From contig JAYPEI010000008.1 in NCBI GenBank assembly GCA_038125665.1, positions 1-63,709 on the forward strand: a DNA stretch of 63,709 nucleotides, given 5' to 3'. This document shows positions 1 through 9,697 of the stretch, piece after piece. The translations under genes were made by a program, and so were the position numbers. The notes below the pieces were generated by a model. It was not told the DNA's origin. It did not search any database and saw only the letters and a list, made by a program, of their open reading frames with translations. Within the stretch, counting starts at the first letter, position 1; the number at the start of each line of letters is the position of its first letter. This DNA is from CAILUG01 sp038125665 (lineage in GTDB: Bacteria > Pseudomonadota > Gammaproteobacteria > Pseudomonadales > Pseudohongiellaceae).

Positions 1-99
1 CTACCTTTATGTCTTGGAAGCAAGCATTATTAACTATGTTTGAAGCAGTAATTTTTTCTAGCCTGAAAATCTATAGTAATCATCTAAAAGGATATTCCT

Positions 100-2601
100 A
101 TGTTAGCTTCTGCATTACCGCGTTACCATAATCTCAAACGAAAAAAAATCGCCCTCGCTATAACTTGTTTTGCCCTTGGTAGTTCTCAAGTGATTGCACA
201 ACAAGTTGAAGAAGTTGTAGTGACAGCAGAACGTCGCGAGACTGCACTGCAAGACACCCCCATCTCTGTTCTTTCATTTTCAAGTGCTGCCCTTGAAGCT
301 AGAGGAGTTCAGACACTGGAAGATCTTGCAACTAATGCTCCAAACCTGGATATCAAGGGATCACGGGGAACTGGCAATGTTTCACCAACTTATCAAATCA
401 GAGGAATTTCTGGTGGTGGTGGCTCAACAGGAGAACGAGGAGTTGGCTTCTATTTGGACGGTGTTTTCGTCCCACGCCAGACTGGTCCTTACATGCAGGT
501 TCTAGACCTTGAGCGTATAGAAATCCTGAGGGGACCTCAAGGAACCCTATTTGGACGTAATTCTCTAGGCGGGGCTATTCGAGTCTTCTCTAAACAGCCA
601 GTCTTTGAAAAAGAGGGTTACCTTCAGGTAACAGGTGGTAACTTTTCACGGAACGATGTAAGTCTTATGTATAACACTCCTATAAGTGAAGAGACGGCAG
701 TACGCGTCCAAATAGCAAGGTTAGATCAGGACGGCTATGTGAGTCGTGGGCCTCAAGAGCTTGGCAGCTCTGAAAATCTTATCTTCCGTTTACGAACATT
801 ATGGGAACCTAGTGAAAAAACAAGCATCAGTTTCGGTGTGATGCATTTAGACAGTCAGTCAGACGGTAACCCACAAGATCTTGCTACTTTTGACATGTCT
901 CCAGTTGATCCTATTAACGGCATCAGCGATGTCATTAGTTTCGAAGGTGGCTATGCAGATTGGATGTCTGACTTCCTTGAAGCTAGTGGCCAACCCCGAC
1001 TAAAGAATAATGACCCAAGGCTAGTGTTAGATGACTATACGATGCCTTCTTACTGTTTTCTTGATGACCCTAACCCTGATTGGGATGATCTTTGCTTACA
1101 GGTGAACGAGAATCAGTACACACAGTGGGATATGAGTATTCAGCACGATTTAGCCAATGGAATGGTACTCAGTTCTGTCACAGGGTATTCAGATTTCTCA
1201 AGCAAGGGAATCACAGACTGGCAGTTGCTAGGCATGGAGCGTAGACCAAGTAATACGGAGTCTTGGACCTTCTATCAGGAAGTCCAACTTAACTCTCAAC
1301 ATTTCGATGATCGGTTACAACTAGTATCGGGTATAAGTTACTTCCACGAAACTGCTGAGGACCCTCGCAATTATCTGCTTCAAGCACAAGGAACTAGTAT
1401 TTTTGGTGCGCCAGGACTTCCTTTCAAAACTCCTACCAACCAAAATCCTAACGGGAATGGTTGGAGAGGTGGTTACATAACTGGCGATACGTCCACGAAA
1501 CAAGAATCTGATTCCTGGGGTCTATTTTTCAATGGAACCTATAGCCTAAGTGATGCTTTGAATCTCACAGCTGGAGTTCGTTTTGCTAATGACTCTAAAG
1601 ATTACGAACAGACAGAATTTGCCTCTGCTAATTTTGTACCAGCATCAGGTAGTTTCACTACGGTAAATGCAGACGACAGCTGGTCTGAAACAGACTGGCG
1701 TTTTACTGCTGATTATCACTTTACTGACGATGTTATGGCCTATCTAACTGCTTCCAAGGCATATAGGGCAGGATCATACTCTTATGCTATCCTTGATCGA
1801 GTACCTGGCGCAGAGCAGAGTGGTGATTTTATCTCACCAATCCCACCCGAGACTGTTGAGAATAGAGAAATTGGCATAAGGTCTGAATTGTTCGATCGTC
1901 GTTTGCGGTTCAATATCACATATTTTGATATGGACTACAGTGATCGACAAAATGCCGCAGCCGTGGCTGACTCGAGCGCTCCAACAGGTTTCGTTATACG
2001 CCTCACAAATCAAGGAGATGTAACCATTGATGGTGTGGAGTTGGATGCTCAACTAGCTATCACTGAAAATTTTAGTCTTAACGCAAGTGCGGGGTGGGTT
2101 GACACACAAATAGCAGATGTCTGTGTCAATAATGGTATTTATCTCTTCCCCTCACCAGCTGAACGTAGCTGGCAGCTAGGGGGATTATTTGATTTTGAAC
2201 TAAGTCAGCCAGGAAGACTACAACTATCGTTGAACTATGCCTACACCGGTCCTCAACAAACTCATCCTGGTGGTGTTGAAAAGCCTTCCGGTTGCCCTCC
2301 TGCTGCCTTTGGTGTGCCAACAGCTGAGTGGTTCCTAGACTCAAGATATGAATTGCCTGGCTATGGACTGTTGAATGGTCGTCTAAGCTATACCAGCTCA
2401 GACGAGTTATGGGAAATAGCTTTGTTCGGTAATAATCTGGCCGACAAGAACTATGGTAACTTTGCTAGCCGCTTTGGTGGTGGTTATTGGGAGGGAGGCC
2501 CACCAGCACCAGTTAATCTTAAGACACCTGAGCGTTCTGCGCTCGGGATAACTCGCGGACGACCACTGAACTATGGACTCAGCGTTAAATACTCCTTCTA
2601 G
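100..2601 (+). CDS. TonB-dependent outer-membrane receptor
   Basis: Predicted outer-membrane beta-barrel that imports a scarce ligand using TonB energy. Residues 1–34 form a signal peptide after a basic start. A TonB box (EEVVVTAER, residues 37–45) comes next, followed by a plug domain to about residue 170 with the usual GPQGTLFGRN stretch. A long barrel ends in phenylalanine (KYSF). The 833-residue length is normal for the family. The start is supported by AAAAGGA seven bases upstream. Conserved features resemble the large receptor family of marine gammaproteobacteria and sphingomonads, whose substrates are mostly unknown. No TonB/ExbB or siderophore genes lie beside it, so the ligand cannot be inferred. 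It is followed by its own terminator and appears monocistronic. Confidence 0.93.
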   Translation: MLASALPRYHNLKRKKIALAITCFALGSSQVIAQQVEEVVVTAERRETALQDTPISVLSFSSAALEARGVQTLEDLATNAPNLDIKGSRGTGNVSPTYQIRGISGGGGSTGERGVGFYLDGVFVPRQTGPYMQVLDLERIEILRGPQGTLFGRNSLGGAIRVFSKQPVFEKEGYLQVTGGNFSRNDVSLMYNTPISEETAVRVQIARLDQDGYVSRGPQELGSSENLIFRLRTLWEPSEKTSISFGVMHLDSQSDGNPQDLATFDMSPVDPINGISDVISFEGGYADWMSDFLEASGQPRLKNNDPRLVLDDYTMPSYCFLDDPNPDWDDLCLQVNENQYTQWDMSIQHDLANGMVLSSVTGYSDFSSKGITDWQLLGMERRPSNTESWTFYQEVQLNSQHFDDRLQLVSGISYFHETAEDPRNYLLQAQGTSIFGAPGLPFKTPTNQNPNGNGWRGGYITGDTSTKQESDSWGLFFNGTYSLSDALNLTAGVRFANDSKDYEQTEFASANFVPASGSFTTVNADDSWSETDWRFTADYHFTDDVMAYLTASKAYRAGSYSYAILDRVPGAEQSGDFISPIPPETVENREIGIRSELFDRRLRFNITYFDMDYSDRQNAAAVADSSAPTGFVIRLTNQGDVTIDGVELDAQLAITENFSLNASAGWVDTQIADVCVNNGIYLFPSPAERSWQLGGLFDFELSQPGRLQLSLNYAYTGPQQTHPGGVEKPSGCPPAAFGVPTAEWFLDSRYELPGYGLLNGRLSYTSSDELWEIALFGNNLADKNYGNFASRFGGGYWEGGPPAPVNLKTPERSALGITRGRPLNYGLSVKYSF

Positions 2602-2636
2602 CGCTCCTAAACACTGCGTCCTATAGCTTGTAATCA

Positions 2637-2678
2637 GTCTGGCCCATGCTTAGAGTAGGTGGGCCAGAATCTTTTTTC
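2637..2678 (+). terminator. Rho-independent terminator after the TonB receptor
   Basis: The arms CTGGCCCA (2639–2646) and TGGGCCAG (2660–2667) pair perfectly around a 13-base loop and are followed by a T-rich tract at about 2671–2677. The hairpin sits about 40 bases after the receptor stop codon. Confidence 0.85.
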
Positions 2679-2800
2679 CTTCCTAAACTTTGGTACTTTG
2701 TCAGTAGCGTTATGCCAGCGCTCTTGATACCTTTACCTTCGCAACTTCTGCCTCAGCTCCATCTCAGCTCAGAAGATCACTAGATTACGGGCCAATTAAT

Positions 2801-3373
2801 ATGCCGGTTGAAATACTTAACGAAGAAGAATTAGATTACTTGGACCAACTTCTCCAGAGCTATGGAGGCGAGGAGTCTATCCTGGATGTCAATGAACTAG
2901 ACGGATTCATGACAGCCTTGGTTGTTGCTCCGACTGACACACCGATGACAAAATGGTATCCAGCCATATGGGGAGGTGTAGACAATGAACCTGAGCTTGA
3001 CTCAGAGGAGGAGGCAGAACAACTTGAGGAGTTATTGTTGCATATGAAGGATTCACTACGCAGTCAGTTGATGCAGGACCCTGAAAGTTTTACGGCACTT
3101 TTTTATGAAGGGGAATTTGTTGCTGAAGATTCCTCCGCGCCTCAGACCATCACGGTAGTAGAGGAGTGGTGTTTCGGCTTCATGAGAGGCTGGAAAACTG
3201 CTGGATATCCTGATCTTCAGGCTGATCAGGACTCTTTTTTACAAGCTATCGCGCTTCATGGCGATGAGGCTTGTTTTCCCAAACTGGAAGCCATGACCCT
3301 GGATGCTCATCAGGAAAGCATAAGCGATATAGAGCCTGCTGTTCGCAAGCTGTTTACACACTTCCACTCATAA
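2801..3373 (+). CDS. UPF0149 (YecA/YgfB-like) family protein
   Basis: A 190-residue acidic cytoplasmic protein. The conserved N-terminal stretch with LDVNELDGFMTALVVAP, followed by WYPAIWGG and WCFGFMRGW, is characteristic of the UPF0149 family. The C-terminal SEC-C zinc tail found in longer YecA proteins is absent. The molecular role of this family is poorly known, and I infer no function. No strong ribosome binding site precedes the ATG. It is separated by 37 bases from the carboxymuconolactone-decarboxylase-like gene and may be co-transcribed with it. Confidence 0.85.
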   Translation: MPVEILNEEELDYLDQLLQSYGGEESILDVNELDGFMTALVVAPTDTPMTKWYPAIWGGVDNEPELDSEEEAEQLEELLLHMKDSLRSQLMQDPESFTALFYEGEFVAEDSSAPQTITVVEEWCFGFMRGWKTAGYPDLQADQDSFLQAIALHGDEACFPKLEAMTLDAHQESISDIEPAVRKLFTHFHS

Positions 3374-3410
3374 CAAAATTTCACTAAAAAACAGATTCAC
3401 AGGAGTTTGT

Positions 3411-3794
3411 ATGTCAGACAATTATTACGATAAAGGAATGAGCCTTCGTCGCGAAATGTGGGGTGAGGCTGGTGCAGAGCAGCGAGTTGCCCAAGCGACC
3501 TCTTTTAACCGCCCGTTTGAAGACCAAGTGACCAACTGGGTGTTTGGTGATGTGTGGAACCGTCCAGAACTTGATCGTAAAACCCGTTCTATGATCACTC
3601 TCGCGGCCCTAGTGGCTCTGACGAAGCCCAATCAGCTCAAAGCACACATCGTTGGTGCCTTAGCTAATGGGGTTAGTGTGGAAGAAATTCGTGAAATTAT
3701 TATGCACACTGCGGTTTACTCTGGTATTCCAACTGGAGTAGAGGCAATGACAGCAGCCAAAGAAGTATTGGCAGCTCAAGGGCTAGATAAATAA
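3411..3794 (+). CDS. Carboxymuconolactone decarboxylase family protein
   Basis: A 127-residue single-domain protein of the CMD/AhpD superfamily. The stretch RPELDRKTRSMITLAALVAL, followed by an amphipathic HIVGALANG helix and EEIREIIMHTAVYSGIP, is typical of the PcaC-like branch that decarboxylates 4-carboxymuconolactone in the protocatechuate pathway. It lacks the CxxC pair of AhpD-type peroxidases, so a redox role is unlikely. No other protocatechuate genes are nearby, so its true substrate is uncertain. A GGAG motif precedes the ATG. The following dehydrogenase gene suggests a small carbon-catabolic unit. Confidence 0.85.
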   Translation: MSDNYYDKGMSLRREMWGEAGAEQRVAQATSFNRPFEDQVTNWVFGDVWNRPELDRKTRSMITLAALVALTKPNQLKAHIVGALANGVSVEEIREIIMHTAVYSGIPTGVEAMTAAKEVLAAQGLDK

Positions 3795-3857
3795 CTTATA
3801 TATTAGCTAGAAAATAACGAAAAATAGAGATAATCGTCAGTAAAATTGGGAGCCACA

Positions 3858-4751
3858 ATGAGTCAGGTAGTAAAAAAAGTAGGGTTTATAGGGATAGGTA
3901 ATATGGGTTGGCCTATGGCTGCAAATTTGGTGAAAGCTGGGTTTGAGGTTGCCATTCATGATACAGATCCCGCCCGTGCTAACCAATTCACCAAGGAGAA
4001 TCCAGGTAGCACCGCTCCAGGTTTGGTGGGCGTAGCTCAGATGGATGCCATTGTTACTATGCTTCCGAATGGACATATCGTTCGAGCTGCACTTATTGAA
4101 GCTGATGATGGAGCTTTTATCAAGAATGCAAAACCTGGAACTATCGTTGTAGATATGAGTTCCTCAGCTCCAGAAGGTACTCGCGAGTTGGCAGCTGAAC
4201 TGAAGGAAAAAGAAGTGATTCTCATCGATGCACCTGTGTCTGGAGCCGTTCCTCGTGCCACTACGGGGACTCTGACTATCATGATTGGGTCTGATGACGC
4301 TGAAGCTATTAAAGCGATTGAACCTTTACTGTTAGCAATGGGTAATCGATTATTTCAAGTAGGTGCCGCTGGGTGTGGTCATGCTGCTAAGGCACTTAAT
4401 AATTTTCTGGGGGCTGCTGCGTTTGCAGCAACTTCAGAGGCGGTACTCATAGCTAAACGCTTTGGGTTAGATCCAGCTACATTAATAGACATAGTGAATG
4501 TATCGACGGGAAAGTCTTTCATCAGTGAAATTGTCATGAAAGACCATGTCCTTGATGAAAAGTTTGCATCAGGTTTTAAATTAGGGCTTTTAGCTAAAGA
4601 TGTTCGTATCGCAGAGGCTCTGGGCCGAGCTGTAGGCTTGGATGCTCCACTTTTACGCCTAGTGGAGAAACGTTGGAACTTAGCCGAAGAGAGAATTGGC
4701 TATGAATCTGATAATACTGAAGCCATCAAGGGCTGGCAGGACGATCTTTAG
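3858..4751 (+). CDS. 3-hydroxyisobutyrate dehydrogenase-family oxidoreductase
   Basis: An NAD(P)-dependent beta-hydroxyacid dehydrogenase of 297 residues. The Rossmann motif GFIGIGNMG lies at residues 9–17, the substrate-binding DAPVSG motif at about 124–129, and the catalytic lysine in GHAAKALNN at K178. I chose the ATG at 3858, preceded by GGGAG, over a TTG 12 bases upstream. The family includes 3-hydroxyisobutyrate dehydrogenase (valine catabolism), tartronate semialdehyde reductase and related enzymes, and these cannot be separated by eye. The absence of other valine-pathway genes leaves the substrate open. Confidence 0.88.
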   Translation: MSQVVKKVGFIGIGNMGWPMAANLVKAGFEVAIHDTDPARANQFTKENPGSTAPGLVGVAQMDAIVTMLPNGHIVRAALIEADDGAFIKNAKPGTIVVDMSSSAPEGTRELAAELKEKEVILIDAPVSGAVPRATTGTLTIMIGSDDAEAIKAIEPLLLAMGNRLFQVGAAGCGHAAKALNNFLGAAAFAATSEAVLIAKRFGLDPATLIDIVNVSTGKSFISEIVMKDHVLDEKFASGFKLGLLAKDVRIAEALGRAVGLDAPLLRLVEKRWNLAEERIGYESDNTEAIKGWQDDL

Positions 4752-4807
4752 GAGTTGATAGATTTAAGTAAATTTCCAGTAAAAGCTGAGAAAAATACTG
4801 GAATCAC

Positions 4808-6775
4808 TTGGCTTTGACCCGTAAAATCGCCGTCCATTTCTACTCAGGTATCAATGGTGAGGGTGAGTTATTGAACGCAGCAGAAAATCCAAACTGGACT
4901 TTAACCAAAGCGGAAGAACTTTACGGTTTTGAGCGTTGGGGTAATGATTACTTTAGTGTTAGTGAGTCAGGTAATGTCACCGCTAAAACCCTCAATGCTC
5001 AAGTTGAGTTGATGGATATTGTGCAGGGTATGAAAGAGCGTGACCTGCAGATGCCTGTGCTCCTCCGTATCGAAAATTTATTGGACGCTCAAATACATCG
5101 TTTGAACATAGCATTTCGCAAAGCTATTAAGACCTATGACTACAAAGGTGAGTATCGAGGTGTTTATCCCATTAAAGTCAATCAGCAAGCTCAGGTTATC
5201 GAAGAAGTAGCTGCTTTCGGAGCTCGTTATAAACACGGATTTGAAGTAGGTAGTAAGCCTGAAATGATGATTGCGCTGTCGCATCTTGATGAACCAGGTA
5301 GCATGATTATTTGCAATGGATATAAAGATCAAGAATTCATTGAACTAGGTCTTTCAGCGATTCGTCTGGGCTTCATCTGTGTGTTCGTGGTAGAAACGCC
5401 GGCTGAATTGCCAATTATTATCGAGCGTAGTAGGGCCTTAGGTGTCGAGCCAATTATTGGTGTCCGCATCAAGACCACAGTGACTGTTAGTGGGCACTGG
5501 AATTCCACTTCAGGGGATCGTTCGGTATTTGGCTTAACAGCTACACAATTAGTGGATGTAGTAGATAGATTAAGAACTGAGAACTTGCTGCACTGTTTAC
5601 AGCTTCTACATTGTCATCTTGGATCGCAGATTCCTAATATTCAGGACATCCGTAATGGAATAAATGAAGTATGTCGTTTTTATGCGGACCTGACCAATGA
5701 AGGGGCTAATCTTCAATATATAGATCTTGGTGGTGGTCTTGCTGTGGATTATACCGGGTGGGGTTCTAACTTCGGTCAAAGCAGGAACTATTCTCTTGAC
5801 GAGTACTGCGAAGATATCGTTGACACCCTAAAAAACAGTTTAGATGAATATGATTTAGCTCATCCTACAATTGTGACTGAGTCTGGGAGGGCTACTATTG
5901 CTTATTCTAGCGTGCTTATCTTCAATATCTTGGACACTACGACTTTTGAACCGACTAAACTAGTTGCTGAACATTCCAATGAACATTATTTGCTGACCTC
6001 TCTGCGTGGGATTTATCAGAATCTAGAAGAACGTCATATTCAAGAATGTTTTAATGATGCTCATTATTATAGGAATGAGGTACGAGAACTATTTCGTCGT
6101 GGTCAATTAGATCTTCGAACACGCTCCGCGGCGGAAAATATCTTTCTTGATTTGCTACACAAGATTGCCAAAATAGCTGATGAAATGACACGACCACCTG
6201 CAGATCTTGAAGGACTAAGAATCTCGTTGGCAGACATATATTATGGCAATTTCTCACTATTTCAGTCACTGCCGGATACCTGGGCTATAGACCAGTTATT
6301 CCCTATTGCTCCATTGCATAGATTACAAGAGGAGCCTAGCAGACTTGCGGTCTTGGCTGATATCACTTGCGATTGTGATGGTAAGATTGACTCCTTCATA
6401 GGCCCAGAAGATGTAACTAAAGCGCTTCCTTTGCATGCTTTACGGGAGGGTGAAGATTATTATTTAGGCGTTTTCCTTGTAGGTGCTTATCAGGAGACAC
6501 TGGGAGATCTACATAATCTCTTTGGTGATACAAATATCGTGAGCGTCCGCATTAATCGTGATGGAAGCTTTGATTTCGTGAAAGAAATTCATGGAGATAC
6601 CGTTGCGGATGTTCTTTCCTACGTGGAATATGAACCCAAGGAAATGCAGTTGCGTCACCGAAATGTTGCAGAACGCGCTGTTCGTGAGGGTCGTATCTCG
6701 GTGCGAGAGCGACAAGAAATTGTGAAGCTCTACAGTGAAAGTTTACAAGGATACACCTACTACGAGCGGGATTAG
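4808..6775 (+). CDS. speA: Biosynthetic arginine decarboxylase SpeA
   Basis: PLP enzyme converting arginine to agmatine and CO2, the first step of one route to putrescine. The fold is the alanine-racemase-type barrel plus C-terminal domain. The PLP lysine is K123 in YPIKVNQQ, HCHLGSQI is present in the barrel, and the C-terminal catalytic cysteine lies in the TCDCDG motif (C521/C523). The 655-residue length fits SpeA. The longest frame begins with TTG at 4808. A second TTG at 4871, preceded by GAGGGTGAG, is a credible alternative start and would still retain the conserved domain. It begins a three-gene polyamine set with the two following genes. No agmatinase or agmatine deiminase gene is in the window, so the agmatine-to-putrescine step must be encoded elsewhere. 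Confidence 0.93.
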   Translation: MALTRKIAVHFYSGINGEGELLNAAENPNWTLTKAEELYGFERWGNDYFSVSESGNVTAKTLNAQVELMDIVQGMKERDLQMPVLLRIENLLDAQIHRLNIAFRKAIKTYDYKGEYRGVYPIKVNQQAQVIEEVAAFGARYKHGFEVGSKPEMMIALSHLDEPGSMIICNGYKDQEFIELGLSAIRLGFICVFVVETPAELPIIIERSRALGVEPIIGVRIKTTVTVSGHWNSTSGDRSVFGLTATQLVDVVDRLRTENLLHCLQLLHCHLGSQIPNIQDIRNGINEVCRFYADLTNEGANLQYIDLGGGLAVDYTGWGSNFGQSRNYSLDEYCEDIVDTLKNSLDEYDLAHPTIVTESGRATIAYSSVLIFNILDTTTFEPTKLVAEHSNEHYLLTSLRGIYQNLEERHIQECFNDAHYYRNEVRELFRRGQLDLRTRSAAENIFLDLLHKIAKIADEMTRPPADLEGLRISLADIYYGNFSLFQSLPDTWAIDQLFPIAPLHRLQEEPSRLAVLADITCDCDGKIDSFIGPEDVTKALPLHALREGEDYYLGVFLVGAYQETLGDLHNLFGDTNIVSVRINRDGSFDFVKEIHGDTVADVLSYVEYEPKEMQLRHRNVAERAVREGRISVRERQEIVKLYSESLQGYTYYERD

Positions 6776-6863
6776 TAACAATCAGCTAATTGTTTTAAGG
6801 AAATTAGGTTGAAAGATGATACTGAATTAAGCGTTATCATTAATTGGGTAGGAGAACTAACAG

Positions 6864-8072
6864 ATGGCAAAAGTATTGATTATCGGAGCTGGCGGTGTTG
6901 GTCAGGTTGTTGCCCATAAGTGTGCACAAGTTGCTTCTGTTTTCTCAGATATTACTATGGCCAGTCGAACTGTCGGAAAATGCGAGCATATTGCAGAACA
7001 GGTAAAAAATAAAACTGGAAGAATATTACACACCACCGCTGTGGATGCAGATAAGGTCCCTGAGCTTGTGGCTCTTATTAACGAAGTTAAGCCAGAGCTA
7101 GTTATAAATGTGGCCTTACCTTATCAAGATTTGACCATCATGGAAGCTTGCCTCGAAACAGGAGTTAACTATCTCGATACCGCTAACTATGAGCCCTTGG
7201 ATACTGCTAAATTTGAATATAAATGGCAGTGGGCCTATCAAGAGAGATTTCGCAAAGCTGGTCTGATGGCTCTACTAGGCTCGGGTTTTGACCCGGGGGC
7301 TACAAACGTATTCACTACTTATCTTGCCAAACATTATTTTGACGAAATTCATCACTTAGACATAATTGATGTGAATGGTGGAGACCATGGCTATCCATTT
7401 GCTACTAATTTTAATCCAGAAATTAATATCCGTGAGGTCACTGCAAATTGTCGTCATTGGGAAAATGGCGAATTTCATACCACACCGCCAATGTCCTTGA
7501 AACAAAGCTTCACCTGCACAGAGGATGTAGGTACCTATAATATATACCGTCTCTACCATGAAGAGCTCGAATCTCTAACCAAGCATTTTCCAACCCTTAA
7601 ACGTGCGCAATTCTGGATGAGTTTTGGAGATTCCTATCTGAAACATCTAGAAGTGTTAGGCAATGTTGGTATGACCGGTATTGAAGCTATTGAATTTCAA
7701 GGACAGAAGATAGTCCCTATTCAATTCCTCAAGACGCTCTTACCAGATCCATCAACTCTGGGGCCAAGGACTAAAGGTAGAACCTGGATCGGTTGTCATG
7801 TGCGAGGGACAAAGGACGGAGTAGAAAATACTGCTGTAATTTATAATATTTGCGATCATCAGGTTTGTTACCAAGAAGTGTTATCGCAAGCAATCTCCTA
7901 CACAACAGGCGTCCCTGCAATGATAGGTGCCAAAATGATGCTAGAAGGTAAATGGAAAGGTGCTGGTGTGTTCAATATGGAACAGATGGATCCAGATCCA
8001 TTCATGAAAGATATGAATACTTACGGACTACCTTGGAAAGTCATCGAAAATCCTAACTTCAATCTGCTCTGA
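6864..8072 (+). CDS. Carboxynorspermidine/carboxyspermidine dehydrogenase
   Basis: A saccharopine-dehydrogenase-fold enzyme of 402 residues. The N-terminal Rossmann motif VLIIGAGGVGQVV and the DTANYEP and LGSGFDPGATNVF segments are typical of carboxy(nor)spermidine synthase. It condenses aspartate semialdehyde with diaminopropane or putrescine and reduces the imine with NADPH. Its neighbours are arginine decarboxylase upstream and carboxynorspermidine decarboxylase 19 bases downstream, which settles the pathway more firmly than the fold alone. The ATG at 6864 follows GTAGGAG. Because SpeA supplies agmatine/putrescine, carboxyspermidine is the likelier product, but this is inference. Confidence 0.9.
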   Translation: MAKVLIIGAGGVGQVVAHKCAQVASVFSDITMASRTVGKCEHIAEQVKNKTGRILHTTAVDADKVPELVALINEVKPELVINVALPYQDLTIMEACLETGVNYLDTANYEPLDTAKFEYKWQWAYQERFRKAGLMALLGSGFDPGATNVFTTYLAKHYFDEIHHLDIIDVNGGDHGYPFATNFNPEINIREVTANCRHWENGEFHTTPPMSLKQSFTCTEDVGTYNIYRLYHEELESLTKHFPTLKRAQFWMSFGDSYLKHLEVLGNVGMTGIEAIEFQGQKIVPIQFLKTLLPDPSTLGPRTKGRTWIGCHVRGTKDGVENTAVIYNICDHQVCYQEVLSQAISYTTGVPAMIGAKMMLEGKWKGAGVFNMEQMDPDPFMKDMNTYGLPWKVIENPNFNLL

Positions 8073-8091
8073 TCACTTAACAGGATAGTCA

Positions 8092-9261
8092 ATGCCTAAT
8101 GTTCCAGTAGCAGATACATTTACTAACTTCGACCCCTCGAAAGTTCCTTCACCCTGTTTCGTAGTAGACGAAGTAGCAATCGAACGTAATCTTCAGATAC
8201 TTGCTAGAGTGCAGAATGAAAGTGGTTGCCGAATTTTACTGGCGCTAAAAGCATTTTCTATGTTCTCTCTTGCGCCATTGATTAATCGCTATCTGAAAGG
8301 CACTACGGCAAGCGGACTTTGGGAAGCCAGACTAGGTCAAGAAAAATTCGGAGGGGAAGTGCATGTTTATTCTGCTGCTTACAAACAAGCTGATATAGCT
8401 GAACTAGTGACTTTTGCTGACCATTTGATCTTCAATAGTCCAACACAGTGGCAAAGATTTCGGCAACAGTGTGAAAATAGTGATGGTGGTATTTCAGTGG
8501 GGTTACGAATTAACCCACTACACTCTGAAGGTGCTTTACCTTTATACGATCCCTGTGCTCCAGGTTCAAGGCTTGGTACTCCCGTGACACAATTAAGTGC
8601 TGAGGATTTTGTTGGGATCAGTGGGATACACTTCCACACTCTCTGTGAGCAGGGTTTTCAACCTCTAGCCCGCACTTTAGATGCTTTGGAGGCAAGTTGT
8701 AGTGAGTTTTTACCACAGATGTCATGGGTCAATTTTGGTGGTGGTCATCATATCACCCACCCAGAATATGATGTGGAAAGTCTCATCAAAAGAATTAAAG
8801 CATTTCGAGAAAAATGGCAGGTAGATGTCTATCTTGAGCCAGGTGAAGCCATTGCAATTAGGAGTGGTGTACTTGTTACAGAAGTCTTGGATTTGATGGA
8901 GAATAGTGTCCCTATCGCAGTGCTTGATACCTCTGCAACTTGTCACATGCCAGATACTTTAGAGATGCCCTACCGAGCTTTTATCCATGGTTCTGCGCCG
9001 GCAGGGGAGTTACCCTTTACGTATAAATTAGGTGGTATGAGCTGCTTGGCAGGAGATGTTATGGGAGATTATTCTTTTCCAAACTCTTTAGAGATAGGTC
9101 AGCGACTGATATTTGACGATATGGCTCATTACACGATGGTTAAAACTACCACCTTTAATGGAGTAAGACTGCCGGCTCTCGCTATTTACAATAGTCTTAA
9201 CGGAGAAATTCGGCTAATTAAGGAATTCAGATACAACGATTTTCGTGATAGATTATCTTAA
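8092..9261 (+). CDS. nspC: Carboxynorspermidine decarboxylase NspC
   Basis: PLP-dependent fold-type III decarboxylase that releases CO2 from carboxynorspermidine or carboxyspermidine to give norspermidine or spermidine. The 389-residue protein has the PLP lysine in LLALKAFSMF (K53), the glycine-rich VNFGGGHH phosphate-binding loop, LEPGEA, and the cysteine-containing ATCHMPD motif. It follows the dehydrogenase gene directly, with an AACAGGATAGTC leader before its ATG. The trio provides spermidine synthesis independent of S-adenosylmethionine. No terminator is obvious after it. Confidence 0.93.
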   Translation: MPNVPVADTFTNFDPSKVPSPCFVVDEVAIERNLQILARVQNESGCRILLALKAFSMFSLAPLINRYLKGTTASGLWEARLGQEKFGGEVHVYSAAYKQADIAELVTFADHLIFNSPTQWQRFRQQCENSDGGISVGLRINPLHSEGALPLYDPCAPGSRLGTPVTQLSAEDFVGISGIHFHTLCEQGFQPLARTLDALEASCSEFLPQMSWVNFGGGHHITHPEYDVESLIKRIKAFREKWQVDVYLEPGEAIAIRSGVLVTEVLDLMENSVPIAVLDTSATCHMPDTLEMPYRAFIHGSAPAGELPFTYKLGGMSCLAGDVMGDYSFPNSLEIGQRLIFDDMAHYTMVKTTTFNGVRLPALAIYNSLNGEIRLIKEFRYNDFRDRLS

Positions 9262-9697
9262 AAATTTGCATTGCAGTAGGAGTTATCTACTAAACTAAGT
9301 CCCTCTAAGTTTGTCTCTAAAGAGTACTCTGGTAAGTCAGACATAACACTCCGATGCGAGATTCAATCTAGAGAATATTTAGCAAGAACATCAACAAAAT
9401 TGAGTTACCTGTGGAGTTTCCTGAAATAGTTTTTCTGAAAATGTGTGTTGATGGTTTTGATCCTGCTATGTTCCCTTCGCCAACTGCAGTTACGGGTTTT
9501 TTGGGTTGGTGGCAGGCATTGTCTCTAATAGAGGCGATTTCAAAATAAACTTCAATTGTAGCAGCAAATTTTACTAATTATTATCCGGTTGGAGGGGAGA
9601 TTTTTCATGATAAAGCTTTAGCCTCATTCATCTACAAGCTAATGGGTATGGTGGAATGTTTGCGATTTTAGTTTTTGACTCATCAAGATCTAATCTT
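9262..9697. other. Gene-poor stretch between convergent nspC and ptsP
   Basis: This 436-base gap lies between convergent genes. I see no tRNA, clear terminator or strong promoter in it. The only structure is a plus-strand reading frame interrupted by one stop (listed separately) and short palindromes at 9695–9720 that overlap the end of ptsP. Confidence 0.6.
9372..9668 (+). pseudogene. Possible decayed gene remnant (unknown family)
   Basis: Plus-strand codons from 9372 to 9668 stay open except for one TAA at 9546. The readings on both sides look protein-like: ELPVEFPEIVFLKM, then FPSPTAVTGFLGWWQAL before the stop and NYYPVGGEIFHDKALASF after it. The two halves share a frame, suggesting a single point-mutated remnant rather than chance. 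There is no convincing start and I do not recognise the family. Random open frame in AT-rich DNA remains possible. Confidence 0.3.

Noticed and set aside
1..99. End of an upstream gene at the left edge
   Set aside because: The three plus-strand frames close within about 50 bases without a recognisable protein end, so nothing can be called.
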